Source: Chloroflexota bacterium
GTDB lineage: Bacteria > Chloroflexota > Dehalococcoidia > DSTF01 > RBG-16-68-14
Direction: 5' to 3'
Assembly: GCA_022563135.1 (NCBI GenBank)
Contig: JADFNZ010000051.1
Span: 1-10,988, forward strand
DNA length: 10,988 nt
How positions within the stretch are numbered: the first letter of the stretch is position 1; each line of letters opens with the position of its first letter. This document shows, in pieces, positions 1-6,831 of this stretch. A program made the position numbers and the translations under genes. Under the pieces are notes generated by a model. It was given only the letters and a program-made list of their open reading frames with translations. It did not search any database and was not told the DNA's origin.

Positions 1-104
1 GGGAGAAGATCACGGCGCAGGACCGCAGCCCGAGGGGCCCGGACGCCAGCGACCCGCTCTTCGCCGTCTGGGGACGCAAGGCCGTCCGCGAGGACACGTC
101 ATGA
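1..104 (+). CDS. C-terminal end of an unrecognised protein (partial)
   Basis: A reading frame open from the window edge (first full codon at base 3) runs 33 codons to a TGA at 102-104. The tail is hydrophilic and ends in LFAVWGRKAVREDTS. The TGA overlaps the ATG of the kelch lipoprotein gene as ATGA, a typical sign of translational coupling, which is the main reason to believe the frame is real. Too little of the protein is present to name a family. I see no membrane segment or catalytic motif in the fragment. Confidence 0.55.
   Translation, partial: EKITAQDRSPRGPDASDPLFAVWGRKAVREDTS
90..94 (+). promoter_or_regulatory. Ribosome binding site of the kelch gene
   Basis: GAGGA lies 6 nt before the ATG at 101, inside the 3' end of the upstream reading frame. 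It supports the ATG at 101 as the true start and fits coupled translation with the upstream gene. Confidence 0.6.
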
Positions 105-1084
105 CCGTTTGCCGATTCGTAACGCTGCTGGTGACCGGCGCGATCCTCGGCGTCGCATGCGGCGGCGGTTCTTCCCCGCCGAGCCCTTCGCCGACAGCAG
201 CGCCGCCAACAGCGCGCTCCGCTTTCTGGAGCGAGGCCGCCCAGATGCCCACCCCGCGCTCGGAGATCACCTCCGCCGTGCTCGATGGCAAGATCTACGT
301 CGTCGGCGGCTTCCAGGCGGCCGGTGGCAACAGCGCCATCGTAGAGGCGTACGACCCCGCGACGGACTCATGGGCGACGGTCGCGCCCCTCCCCATCGCG
401 CTCGACCACGCGATGGCCGCCGCCGTGGACGGCAGGTTGTACGTGATGGGCGGCTACCGCGTCTTCGGCCAGTTGATCTCGAACGCAACGTACGAGTACG
501 ATCCGGCCTCGGACACGTGGCGCGAGCGCGCACCGATGCCGCTCCTGCGCGCGGCGGGAGTGGCTGTCGCGATCAATGGCGCGATCTGCGTGATGGGCGG
601 CGTGGGCGACGAGCCGGCGGTCACGCTGGCCTACCACCCGACGACCGATCGCTGGTCCCAGCTCGCGCCGATGCCGGCTCCGCGGGAGCACCTGACGGCT
701 GCCGCCATCGACGGCCGCGCGTACGTCATCGGCGGCCGCTGGAACGGCGTTCAGGTGGACACGGTAGCGGCGTTCGACCCCGACGCCGACAAATGGGAGA
801 CGCTGTCGCCGATGCCGACGGCGCGCGGCGGACTGGCGGCAGCGGTCCTCGACGGCACGATCCACGTGCTGGGAGGAGAGGACCTGGCAGCGCGCTCCAC
901 CTTCGACGAGCACGAGGTGTACGATCCGGCGACCAGCGGCTGGACTGCCGCCCCATCGCTACCGACGGCGCGGCACGGCCTCGCGGTGGAGAGCATAGCC
1001 GGCCAGCTCTTCGTCATCGGCGGTGGCCGGCAGGCTGGCCTCTCGACCAGCCCGCTCGTCGAAGTGTTTACAGCGGGAGAGTAG
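101..1084 (+). CDS. Kelch-repeat beta-propeller lipoprotein
   Basis: A 327-residue secreted protein. Residues 1-20 form a lipoprotein signal peptide: a hydrophobic stretch ends in a lipobox GVAC with the lipidation cysteine at position 20. A Ser/Pro/Ala/Thr-rich tether follows to about residue 40. The rest is six kelch units of about 47 residues. Each has the double glycine after a hydrophobic beta strand (near residues 69, 117, 166, 211, 258 and 307), followed by a YDP/FDP-type turn and a W in the last strand. Six units suit a closed six-bladed propeller tethered outside the membrane. Kelch propellers bind proteins or sugars, and some are enzymes (galactose oxidase, N-acetylneuraminate epimerase), but I see no catalytic residue set to justify an enzyme call. 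It overlaps the upstream gene by 4 nt and converges on the acetyltransferase gene 17 bp away. The fold and lipoprotein calls are strong; the ligand is unknown. Confidence 0.88.
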   Translation: MTVCRFVTLLVTGAILGVACGGGSSPPSPSPTAAPPTARSAFWSEAAQMPTPRSEITSAVLDGKIYVVGGFQAAGGNSAIVEAYDPATDSWATVAPLPIALDHAMAAAVDGRLYVMGGYRVFGQLISNATYEYDPASDTWRERAPMPLLRAAGVAVAINGAICVMGGVGDEPAVTLAYHPTTDRWSQLAPMPAPREHLTAAAIDGRAYVIGGRWNGVQVDTVAAFDPDADKWETLSPMPTARGGLAAAVLDGTIHVLGGEDLAARSTFDEHEVYDPATSGWTAAPSLPTARHGLAVESIAGQLFVIGGGRQAGLSTSPLVEVFTAGE

Positions 1085-1097
1085 GCGCCCGAGCGCC
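1084..1097. terminator. Small hairpin between convergent genes
   Basis: GGCGC (1084-1088) and GCGCC (1093-1097) can form a 5-bp stem with a CCGA loop in the 17-bp gap between the kelch and acetyltransferase stop codons. There is no T tract on either side, so it is at best a weak or Rho-assisted end point. Confidence 0.22.
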
Positions 1098-1101
1098 GTG
1101 C

Positions 1102-1782
1102 CTAGCCCTGCCCAGCCTCCGGCAGCCATCGCAGGTGGGCCAGCGGGTGCTCCCCACCTCTGCGGGCCACCTGTTCGGTGAGGAGTTGCGCCAGCAGGCC
1201 CCGATAGTCCGGGGAGCTGAGCACCGGCGTCGTCATCATCACCGCGTCTTCCTGGTTGTCGCTGTAGTAGCGAGCGCGCACCCCCACCCGAACGAAGCCG
1301 TACTTTCGGTACATGGCCTGCGCGGCCTCGTTGGAGATGCGGCACTCCAGCGTGACCAGCTCCTGCCCGGTTGCGCGCGCCTCCTCCAGCGCGACGGTGA
1401 GGAGGAGTTCGCCGATCCCCTCGCGGCGGCGCTCCTGGCGCACGGCGATCGTGACGATGTGAGCCTCGCCCACCATGCGCCAGATGCCGACGACGCCAAC
1501 GATCCGATCGCGCGTAGGCGTCGCGGGCAACCCACCGATGAAGCGCCGCACGAATCGCCTCACGCCGCGCGGCTCCGCTGAGGGCACAGGAGCGGAGCCG
1601 CCATCATCCTCATCCGGCGGCTCGTAGACGACAGAATAGCTCGCAAGCTTGTTCTTGAGCTCTCGCTGATAGACAGTCTGCGGCCACATGGTAGGGAACG
1701 ACTGCCGTTCGATCTCCAGCACCTGCGGGATATCGTAAGGCTGCATGGGGCGGATGCGGAGGCGGACGGCGGCAGCGCGCAT
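1102..1782 (-). CDS. rimI: GNAT N-acetyltransferase, RimI-like (ribosomal protein alanine acetyltransferase)
   Basis: A 226-residue GNAT-fold protein. The N-terminus (VRLRIRPMQPYDIPQVLEIE) is the first strand and helix of RimI. IVGVVGIWRMVGEAHIVTIAV gives the central strands. The acetyl-CoA loop is RRREGIG, preceding helix LLLTVALEEA. The LECRISNEAAQAMYRKYGF block is the RimI strand plus helix, and YYSDNQEDAVMM is the usual C-terminal strand. RimI acetylates the N-terminal alanine of ribosomal protein S18 using acetyl-CoA. Typical RimI is about 150 residues. The excess here is a polar stretch of about 35-40 residues (PPDEDDGG...PATPTRD, around residues 55-95) inserted in the middle of the fold, plus a C-terminal tail of about 30 residues. 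The start at 1782 is chosen because it includes the whole first strand and has GAGAAGAG upstream. The gene stands alone. Other GNAT substrates cannot be excluded. Confidence 0.8.
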   Translation of the reverse strand: MRAAAVRLRIRPMQPYDIPQVLEIERQSFPTMWPQTVYQRELKNKLASYSVVYEPPDEDDGGSAPVPSAEPRGVRRFVRRFIGGLPATPTRDRIVGVVGIWRMVGEAHIVTIAVRQERRREGIGELLLTVALEEARATGQELVTLECRISNEAAQAMYRKYGFVRVGVRARYYSDNQEDAVMMTTPVLSSPDYRGLLAQLLTEQVARRGGEHPLAHLRWLPEAGQG

Positions 1783-1811
1783 ACTCTTCTCTTGGTGGCG
1801 AGTAGGAACCT

Positions 1812-1817
1812 ATTCTA
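1812..1817 (-). promoter_or_regulatory. Possible -10 element for the acetyltransferase gene
   Basis: On the minus strand TAGAAT lies about 30 nt before the rimI start, in the divergent intergenic region. I find no convincing -35 at 16-18 nt, so this is a weak call. Confidence 0.25.
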
Positions 1818-1889
1818 GCACAGCGCCGCGGTCTTGCGATGCAAGCGTCTGGCGCACGGCAACGCTGTGCGAAGCAGGCTCGCCCAATC

Positions 1890-1918
1890 TTGACGTTAGC
1901 GTAAAGATTAGATATACT
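1890..1918 (+). promoter_or_regulatory. Sigma70-type promoter of the ABC exporter operon
   Basis: TTGACG (1890-1895), a spacer of exactly 17 nt, then TATACT (1913-1918): five of six matches in each box. Transcription would start near 1925 and leave a short leader of about 34 nt before the ATG at 1959. It sits in a locally AT-richer part of the 176-bp gap between the divergent rimI and exporter genes. No clear operator palindrome overlaps it. Confidence 0.65.
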
Positions 1919-1941
1919 CCGTCCGACGCTGAACGCCATTC

Positions 1942-1947
1942 AGGGGG
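1942..1947 (+). promoter_or_regulatory. Ribosome binding site of the first exporter gene
   Basis: AGGGGG lies 11 nt before the ATG at 1959. The spacing is slightly long, but it is the only purine-rich site upstream and no closer start codon fits better. Confidence 0.45.
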
Positions 1948-1958
1948 ATTACTGTACC

Positions 1959-3791
1959 ATGCGGGGCCGTTCTAGCCCGACACTCCTGCGCCTGCTCTCG
2001 TTCGCGCTGCCGTACTGGCGCACCGTTGCCCTCGCGTGGGTGTGCGTCGCGGCGGCCAGCGGCTTTGTGCTCCTCATGCCCCAGCTCATCCAGCTCGCGA
2101 TCGACCGGGGCCTAGATATCAACGATGAGGGGCTGGCGCTAGGCAGCAAGCGTACGCTGGTGATCATCGGCCTCGCCATCATCGGCACGGCCGTCGGCCG
2201 GGGCGCGTTCGCGTACGGCCAGGCCTTCTTCAGCGAGTGGATCTCATCGCGGGTCGCCTACGACCTGCGCAACAGCATCTACAACCACCTCCAGCGGCTG
2301 AGCTTCGCCTACCACGACAAGGCGCAGACCGGGCAGCTCATGTCGCGGGCGACGCAGGACGTGGAAGCGGTTCGGATGTTCGTCAGCATGGGGCTGCTGC
2401 GGCTGCTCTACCTGATCATTCTCCTCGTCATCGCCCTGATCCTGATGGCGACGACGAACTGGAAGCTGGCGCTGGTGGCGTGGGTCTTCATGCCCATTAT
2501 CGCGGCGCGCTCCACGCAGGTGAGCCTCAGCCTGCGCCCCATCTGGATGAAGATTCAGAACCTGCAGGGGAGGATGGGCACAGTGCTCCAGGAGAGCCTC
2601 TCCGGCATTCGCGTAGTAAAAGCCTTCGCGCGCGAGGAGGAGGAGAGTGCCAAGTTCTCCAGGGAGGCGAAGGACCTCTTCGACAACGCCTTCACCGCCA
2701 ACCGGATCCAGGCCTTCAACCAGCCCATACTGACGGGCATCTGGATGCTCTCGATGGTGGCCGTCGGCTGGTACGGGGCCATTCTGATCGAATCCGGCGA
2801 CCTGACGGCGGGCGAGCTGGCGAAGTTCATGGTCTTCCTCACGCTGCTCCAGATGCCGGTGCGTGCCCTGGGCTGGATCGTGATGATGTTCGCTCGGGCG
2901 GACTCGGCCGGCGAGCGGATCTACGAGATCCTCGATGCCGAATCGGCGGTCGTGGAGAAGCCCGGCGCGATCGACCTGGGTGAGGTCAAGGGCCACGTCC
3001 GGTTCGAGAACGTCTCGTTCTCGTACGATGTCATCAGCCCCGTCCTGCTCAACGTCGATCTGGAGGCGAAGCCTGGAGAAGTGATCGCACTGCTCGGGCC
3101 CACCGGCTCCGGTAAGAGCACCGTCGTCAACCTCATGCCTCGGTTCTACGACGTCACCGGCGGCCGCATCACCATCGATGGCGTCGACATCCGCGACGCC
3201 ACGCTCGCCTCCCTTCGCAGCGCGATCGGCACGGTGCAGCAGGACGTCTTCCTCTTCTCCTCCACCGTGCGGGACAACATCGCCTATGGTGTACCTGAGG
3301 CAACCCAGGAGGAGATCGAGCGCGTCGCGAGGGCGGCGCGCGTCCACGACTTCATCGACGGCCTGCCCCACGGATACGACACGTGGGTCGGCGAGCGCGG
3401 GATCACCCTCTCCGGCGGGCAGCGCCAGCGGATCGTGATCGCGCGAACGCTCCTCACGAACCCCCGCATCCTGATCTTGGACGACTCCACCTCCAGCGTC
3501 GATACGGAGACCGAGCACCTGATCCAGCAGGCGCTCGCCGAGCTGATGAAGGGGCGCACCACGTTCGTGATCGCCCAGCGGCTGCGGACCGTGACGGAGG
3601 CCGACCAGATCCTGGTGCTGCAGCACGGCCGGGTCATCGAGCGTGGCCGGCATGAAGAGCTGATCGAGCAAGACGGGCTCTACCGCGAGATCTACGACCT
3701 CGAGCTGCGCGACCAGGAGGAGGCGTTCGAGCGGACGCGGCTACAGGCCGCGCAGGCTGCGCCCTCCCCGGCCGGCGGAGCCGGAGCGTAA
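1959..3791 (+). CDS. ABC exporter half-transporter with degenerate ATP site residues
   Basis: A 610-residue type IV ABC exporter subunit with a membrane domain first (about residues 10-310, six hydrophobic segments) and an ATPase domain second (about 345-580). In the ATPase, Tyr356 is the A-loop, GPTGSGKST at 380-388 is Walker A, Gln428 is the Q-loop and LSGGQ at 484-488 is an intact signature. The Walker B ending is LILDDS, so Asp509 stands where the catalytic glutamate normally is. The H-loop reads IAQRL, with Gln540 in place of the switch histidine. These two changes are the known hallmark of the non-hydrolysing half of heterodimeric exporters such as TM287/288. Three bases separate it from the next gene, which encodes the partner. 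It is likely a multidrug or lipid exporter; the substrate cannot be read from the sequence. The last 30 residues are an Ala/Pro/Gly-rich tail. Confidence 0.93.
   Translation: MRGRSSPTLLRLLSFALPYWRTVALAWVCVAAASGFVLLMPQLIQLAIDRGLDINDEGLALGSKRTLVIIGLAIIGTAVGRGAFAYGQAFFSEWISSRVAYDLRNSIYNHLQRLSFAYHDKAQTGQLMSRATQDVEAVRMFVSMGLLRLLYLIILLVIALILMATTNWKLALVAWVFMPIIAARSTQVSLSLRPIWMKIQNLQGRMGTVLQESLSGIRVVKAFAREEEESAKFSREAKDLFDNAFTANRIQAFNQPILTGIWMLSMVAVGWYGAILIESGDLTAGELAKFMVFLTLLQMPVRALGWIVMMFARADSAGERIYEILDAESAVVEKPGAIDLGEVKGHVRFENVSFSYDVISPVLLNVDLEAKPGEVIALLGPTGSGKSTVVNLMPRFYDVTGGRITIDGVDIRDATLASLRSAIGTVQQDVFLFSSTVRDNIAYGVPEATQEEIERVARAARVHDFIDGLPHGYDTWVGERGITLSGGQRQRIVIARTLLTNPRILILDDSTSSVDTETEHLIQQALAELMKGRTTFVIAQRLRTVTEADQILVLQHGRVIERGRHEELIEQDGLYREIYDLELRDQEEAFERTRLQAAQAAPSPAGGAGA
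3783..3786 (+). promoter_or_regulatory. Ribosome binding site of the second exporter gene
   Basis: GGAG lies 8 nt before the ATG at 3795, inside the last codons of the first exporter gene. The arrangement suits coupled synthesis of the two subunits. Confidence 0.5.
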
Positions 3792-3794
3792 GCG

Positions 3795-5702
3795 ATGGCG
3801 TACTGGGGCGGAGGGCACGTCGGCTGGGGAGGAGGCTTGCAGGGCCACATGGGCCAACAGGCGGGCCTGCGCCGCAGCGTGGACGGGTGGACCGAGGACG
3901 AGGAGTTTGGCTCCGTCTACAACCACAGAGTGGTCGCGCGGCTGCTCGGCTACCTCCGCCCGTTCAAGGGCCGGGCGTTCCTCGCCCTTGTCGGCATGGT
4001 GCTCTTCATCTTCACGACGCGCTTTCAGCCGCTCCTCATCCGCGACCTGATCGATTCCGCCTCGGCCGGTGACCTGGGCGGCGTCAACCGCGCGGGCGTG
4101 ATCTTTCTCGCCCTCGCCCTGGGCGCCTCGCTCGCATACTATATCCAGCTCCTCAACACCGGCTGGGTCGGCCACCGCGTGCTCCTCACCCTGCGCATAC
4201 AGATGTTCGACCACCTCCAGAAGCTCTCACCGCGCTTCTACGACAACAACGAGGTGGGCCGTGTCATGTCGCGCGTGACGAGCGACGTAACGACGCTGCA
4301 GGAGCTCCTCACGACCGGCTTCATCACCATCTTGGCCGACTTCGGTGGGCTCTTCCTCGTCATCGCGCTCATGCTCTTGCTCGATGTGGAGCTGGCCCTC
4401 ATCACGCTTGCCGTCGTACCGGTCCTCGTGGTGTTCATGGCTGTCTGGCAGTCCTACGCGCGCAAGGCGTTCATCCGGACGCGCCAGGCGATCGCCGTGG
4501 TCAACGCCAACCTGCAGGAGAACGTCTCCGGCGTGCGCGTCATCCAGAGCCTCTCGCGTGAGGACGAGAGCAGCCGCCGTTTCGACGACGTTAACCGCAG
4601 CAACTTCGCCGCGAACGTGGGCGCGGGCCGCATCACGGCCGCCGTCATGCCGGCCGTAGAGCTGAGCGTGGCCGTCGCCACGGCGCTGGTGATCATCTAC
4701 GGTGGCTTCAAAGCGCTGGACGGGCAGATGTCGCCCGGCACCGTCATCGCGTTCGCGCTTCTCGTGCAGGGCTTCTTCGAGCCCGTGCGCACCCTCGTCC
4801 TCCAGTACGCCCAGCTCCAGCGCGCCATGGCCGGCGGCGAGCGCATCTTCGAGGTGTTGGACACCGTACCCGAGATCCAGGACAAGCCGGACGCGATCGA
4901 TCTGGAGGACGTGCGCGGTGAGGTCATCTTCGAGAACGTGACCCACGAATATGTAGAGGGCACGCCGGTGCTCAAGGACTTCAACCTGCACGTGCGGCCC
5001 GGCGAAACGATCGCGTTCGTCGGCCCGACCGGCGCCGGCAAGACGACCGTGACCGCACTGATCGCTCGCTTCTATGACGTTACGCACGGCCGCGTGCTGA
5101 TCGACGGACACGATATCCGCGACGTGAAGCGCCAGTCGCTTGCGCGGCGGATGGGGCTGGTGCTCCAGGAGCCATTCCTCTTCTCCGGCACCGTGCTTAG
5201 CAATATTCGCTACGGCCGTCTCGACGCGACCATGGAGGAGGTGGAGACGGCCGCCCGCGCCGTGGGCGCGCACGATTTCATCACGCGGCTTGAGCACGGA
5301 TACGAGACGGCGCTGGAAGAGCGGGGACAGAATCTCTCTGTCGGACAGCGACAGCTCATCAGCTTCGCCCGGGCCGTGGTCGCGGATCCACGCATCCTCA
5401 TCCTGGACGAAGCCACCGCGAACGTGGACACGCGCACGGAGGCCGTGATCCAGCGGGCGCTGCGGGAGCTCCTGCGCGACCGGACATCCTTTGTGATCGC
5501 ACACCGGCTCTCCACGATCCGCAACGCGGACCGCGTGATCGTGCTGGAGGACGGCCGCATCACGGAGCAGGGCACCCACGATGAGCTGCTTGCCAATCAC
5601 GGCCTCTACGCCCGGCTCTATGAGATGACCTACCAGGAGCGTAACGGCGACCGCCAGCAAGGCGTGCCCGGCGAGACCGCCGCGCGACCGGCGACCACGT
5701 AG
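3795..5702 (+). CDS. ABC exporter half-transporter with catalytic ATP site residues and variant signature
   Basis: A 635-residue partner of the preceding subunit. A 40-residue Gly/His/Trp-rich cytosolic lead (GGGHVGWGGGLQGHMG) precedes the six-helix membrane domain (about 45-345) and the ATPase domain (about 375-605). Tyr386 is the A-loop, GPTGAGKTT at 410-418 Walker A and Gln458 the Q-loop. LILDEA carries the catalytic Glu539, and IAHRLST has the switch His570. The signature is LSVGQ (514-518) instead of LSGGQ. In the assembled dimer this altered signature would face the degenerate Walker motifs of the first subunit. The intact Glu539/His570 would face the first subunit's intact LSGGQ. The two genes therefore make one catalytic and one degenerate ATP site. 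It sits 3 nt after the first gene in the same operon. No terminator is evident directly after it. Confidence 0.93.
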   Translation: MAYWGGGHVGWGGGLQGHMGQQAGLRRSVDGWTEDEEFGSVYNHRVVARLLGYLRPFKGRAFLALVGMVLFIFTTRFQPLLIRDLIDSASAGDLGGVNRAGVIFLALALGASLAYYIQLLNTGWVGHRVLLTLRIQMFDHLQKLSPRFYDNNEVGRVMSRVTSDVTTLQELLTTGFITILADFGGLFLVIALMLLLDVELALITLAVVPVLVVFMAVWQSYARKAFIRTRQAIAVVNANLQENVSGVRVIQSLSREDESSRRFDDVNRSNFAANVGAGRITAAVMPAVELSVAVATALVIIYGGFKALDGQMSPGTVIAFALLVQGFFEPVRTLVLQYAQLQRAMAGGERIFEVLDTVPEIQDKPDAIDLEDVRGEVIFENVTHEYVEGTPVLKDFNLHVRPGETIAFVGPTGAGKTTVTALIARFYDVTHGRVLIDGHDIRDVKRQSLARRMGLVLQEPFLFSGTVLSNIRYGRLDATMEEVETAARAVGAHDFITRLEHGYETALEERGQNLSVGQRQLISFARAVVADPRILILDEATANVDTRTEAVIQRALRELLRDRTSFVIAHRLSTIRNADRVIVLEDGRITEQGTHDELLANHGLYARLYEMTYQERNGDRQQGVPGETAARPATT

Positions 5703-5724
5703 ACGCTACGTCCAGCGCTCACTC

Positions 5725-5754
5725 TTGACAGGCCGCGCGACGGGCTGCTAGGCT
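5725..5754 (+). promoter_or_regulatory. Promoter of the cyclase leader RNA
   Basis: A perfect -35 TTGACA (5725-5730), an 18-nt spacer, then the extended -10 TGCTAGGCT (-10 hexamer at 5749-5754). The hexamer itself matches the consensus at only three positions, but the perfect -35 and the TGn extension compensate. Predicted start is near 5761, right before the structured leader. Confidence 0.5.
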
Positions 5755-5760
5755 GGAATA

Positions 5761-5926
5761 GAGCCGTGAGGCACATCTGTCATGTCAAACAGAAGCGCGA
5801 ATTCGCACGGTAACGTTCGTTCTCTCTCGCGGGGGACGAAGGAGAAGGCTGGCATGGCCTGCCGGACATAGCTGCTTTGCAGCGTCCGATCCAGGGCCCA
5901 CTGCCGGCAGGCAGTGGGCGTTTTCT
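5761..5926 (+). ncRNA. Structured leader RNA with terminator/antiterminator (candidate riboswitch or attenuator)
   Basis: About 165 nt between the promoter and the cyclase start, rich in self-complementarity. CCGTG (5764-5768) pairs with CACGG (5806-5810). That helix encloses TCTGT/ACAGA (5776-5780 with 5789-5793) and the palindrome GCGAATTCGC (5797-5806, sharing one base with the closing helix). TTCGT/ACGAA (5816-5820 with 5836-5840) can extend through U-G pairs. CGGAC/GTCCG plus GCTGC/GCAGC form a hairpin at 5863-5888. GCCTGCCGG (5857-5865) is perfectly complementary to CCGGCAGGC (5904-5912). That 9-bp pairing would break up the downstream terminator, the classic two-state arrangement of a transcription attenuator. 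It does not match any riboswitch consensus I can recall. An independent small RNA ending at the terminator is the main alternative. Confidence 0.5.
5896..5926 (+). terminator. Intrinsic terminator before the cyclase gene
   Basis: GCCCACTGCC (5896-5905), a GGCA loop and GGCAGTGGGC (5910-5919) form a perfect 10-bp GC-rich stem. It is followed by G and TTTTCT. It ends only about 16 nt before the chosen cyclase start, so full termination would silence that gene unless relieved or bypassed by a second promoter. Confidence 0.85.
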
Positions 5927-5942
5927 ATCTATGGAGCAACCA

Positions 5943-6602
5943 GTGACGACACTTGAAACCCCAGTCGAGAGGGCACGGCCGCCGCGCGACGCCATGCCGC
6001 CGCTTGAGCGCTGCCCCACATGCGGTGCGGACGTGCCGGAGGGCTTTCGCTTCTGCGGGCAGTGCGGCCGCGCCCTGGCGGCGACCTTGGCGCCAGCCCC
6101 GGGCGATCTCCTCACGATCGTCTTCACAGACCTCGTGGGTTTCAGCGCGTTCTCCAGCTGGGCGGAGGCGGAGGAGCTGCGCACGCTCATTCGCGCCTAC
6201 CACTCCCTGGTGCGCGAGCAGATGAGCCGGTACAGCGGCTTTGAAGTGAAGCAGACCGGCGACGGCTTCATGATCGCCTTCGCCAGCCCCGGCCGGGCCG
6301 TTCAGTGCGCCGCCGGCGTGCAGCAGGCGATGGCAGCCTGGCGACTGGATCAGCAGATCAAGGTACGCGTGGGCCTCAACAGCGGCGACGCCATCCGCGA
6401 GGGGAACGACTTTTTCGGTCACATGGTAAACCTTGCGTCGCGAATCGCCGGCCGTGCTGGCGGGGGCCAGGTGTTCGCCTCTGAGGCGACGCGCGTGATC
6501 GCGGGCAACGTGGAAGGCGTCCGATTCGTGGACATCGGCCGCCGCCGGCTGCGTGGCATCCGGGGGCGCCACCGCCTCTACGAAATCGTCTGGTGGGAGT
6601 AA
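5943..6602 (+). CDS. Zinc-ribbon class III adenylate/guanylate cyclase
   Basis: A 219-residue soluble nucleotide cyclase. Cys24, Cys27, Cys38 and Cys41 (CPTC...CGQC) make an N-terminal zinc ribbon, followed by one class III catalytic domain (about 55-217). Metal-binding aspartates are Asp63 (VFTDLVGFS) and Asp107 (QTGDGF). Lys103 and Asp156 (NDFFG) are the pair that favours adenine, and Asn163 and Arg167 (VNLASR) are the transition-state residues. All catalytic positions are filled, so a homodimer making cAMP from ATP is the expected activity. There is no membrane or HAMP segment. The start is the GTG at 5943, because GGAG (5933-5936) lies 6 nt before it. An ATG at 5931 and a TTG at 5877 are in frame, but the first has no ribosome site and the second lies inside the leader hairpins. 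The gene sits directly behind the attenuator-like leader and converges on the minus-strand surface-protein cluster. Confidence 0.88.
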   Translation: MTTLETPVERARPPRDAMPPLERCPTCGADVPEGFRFCGQCGRALAATLAPAPGDLLTIVFTDLVGFSAFSSWAEAEELRTLIRAYHSLVREQMSRYSGFEVKQTGDGFMIAFASPGRAVQCAAGVQQAMAAWRLDQQIKVRVGLNSGDAIREGNDFFGHMVNLASRIAGRAGGGQVFASEATRVIAGNVEGVRFVDIGRRRLRGIRGRHRLYEIVWWE

Positions 6603-6626
6603 GGCGCCCCTTCGCGGCTGGGCACG

Positions 6627-6829
6627 CTACAGGCAGCAATGGCCGAACTGGCGGAGGAGTGAGAGATAGTCCGCGAAGGCGATAGCCTTGAACGCGCCGT
6701 CCGCCAGGCCTACCGTCTGCGCCGCCGGTCTGAGCGGAGCGATGGCCCCTCCTGGGCGTACGCTCCGCTCACCGTGAGCGCCACGAACAGCGGTACCAGC
6801 GCGAGCAGAGCGCCGTGGTACGATCTCAT
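6627..6829 (-). pseudogene. Tiny secreted protein ORF, apparently frameshifted
   Basis: Two nucleotides after the TGA of the cohesin-like gene (TGACGATG), an ATG at 6829 opens a frame with a clean signal peptide: MRSYHGALLALVPLFVALTV then SGAYAQEG. As written it runs into an Arg-rich stretch and stops at 6710-6712 after 39 residues. In the next frame, with strong G/C third positions, a stretch reads AIAPLRPAAQTVGLADGAFK and then AIAFADYLSLLRQFGHCCL, ending at a TAG at 6627-6629. Adding one G to the GGGG run at 6746-6749 joins both parts into a 67-residue protein. Either the gene carries a 1-base deletion, the base is missing through sequencing error, or only the 39-residue peptide is made. 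The coupling to the upstream gene and the shared AQEG cleavage region favour a real gene. I recognise no family. Confidence 0.45.
6731..6771. repeat. 11-bp inverted repeat
   Basis: TGAGCGGAGCG (6731-6741) and CGCTCCGCTCA (6761-6771) are perfect inverted arms around a 19-nt loop that itself contains GCCC...GGGC. There is no T tract on either strand. It overlaps the tiny secreted ORF near the signal-peptide cleavage codons, so it may be an mRNA hairpin in that gene rather than a terminator. Confidence 0.5.
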
Positions 6830-6831
6830 CG

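Noticed and set aside
109..1581. Open frame overlapping the kelch gene and rimI in another frame
   Set aside because: It is Arg-rich without domains and spans two well-supported genes on opposite strands.
2244..3671. Long open frame antisense to the first exporter gene
   Set aside because: It is an effect of high GC content. The plus-strand frame encodes all ABC motifs, and the antisense product is low-complexity His/Asp/Arg-rich with no domain.
4227..5660. Long open frame antisense to the second exporter gene
   Set aside because: Same reason: the plus-strand ABC motifs are unambiguous and the antisense protein has no family pattern.
5761..5926. Leader RNA as 6S RNA, SRP RNA or a c-di-GMP, FMN, TPP or cobalamin riboswitch
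   Set aside because: None of the conserved sequence signatures I know for these RNAs is present, and the ends do not pair as in 6S RNA.
5877..5942. Longer cyclase start at TTG 5877 or ATG 5931
   Set aside because: TTG 5877 lies in the leader hairpin and its codons read through the terminator stem. ATG 5931 directly follows the T tract and has no ribosome site. GTG 5943 has GGAG at ideal spacing.
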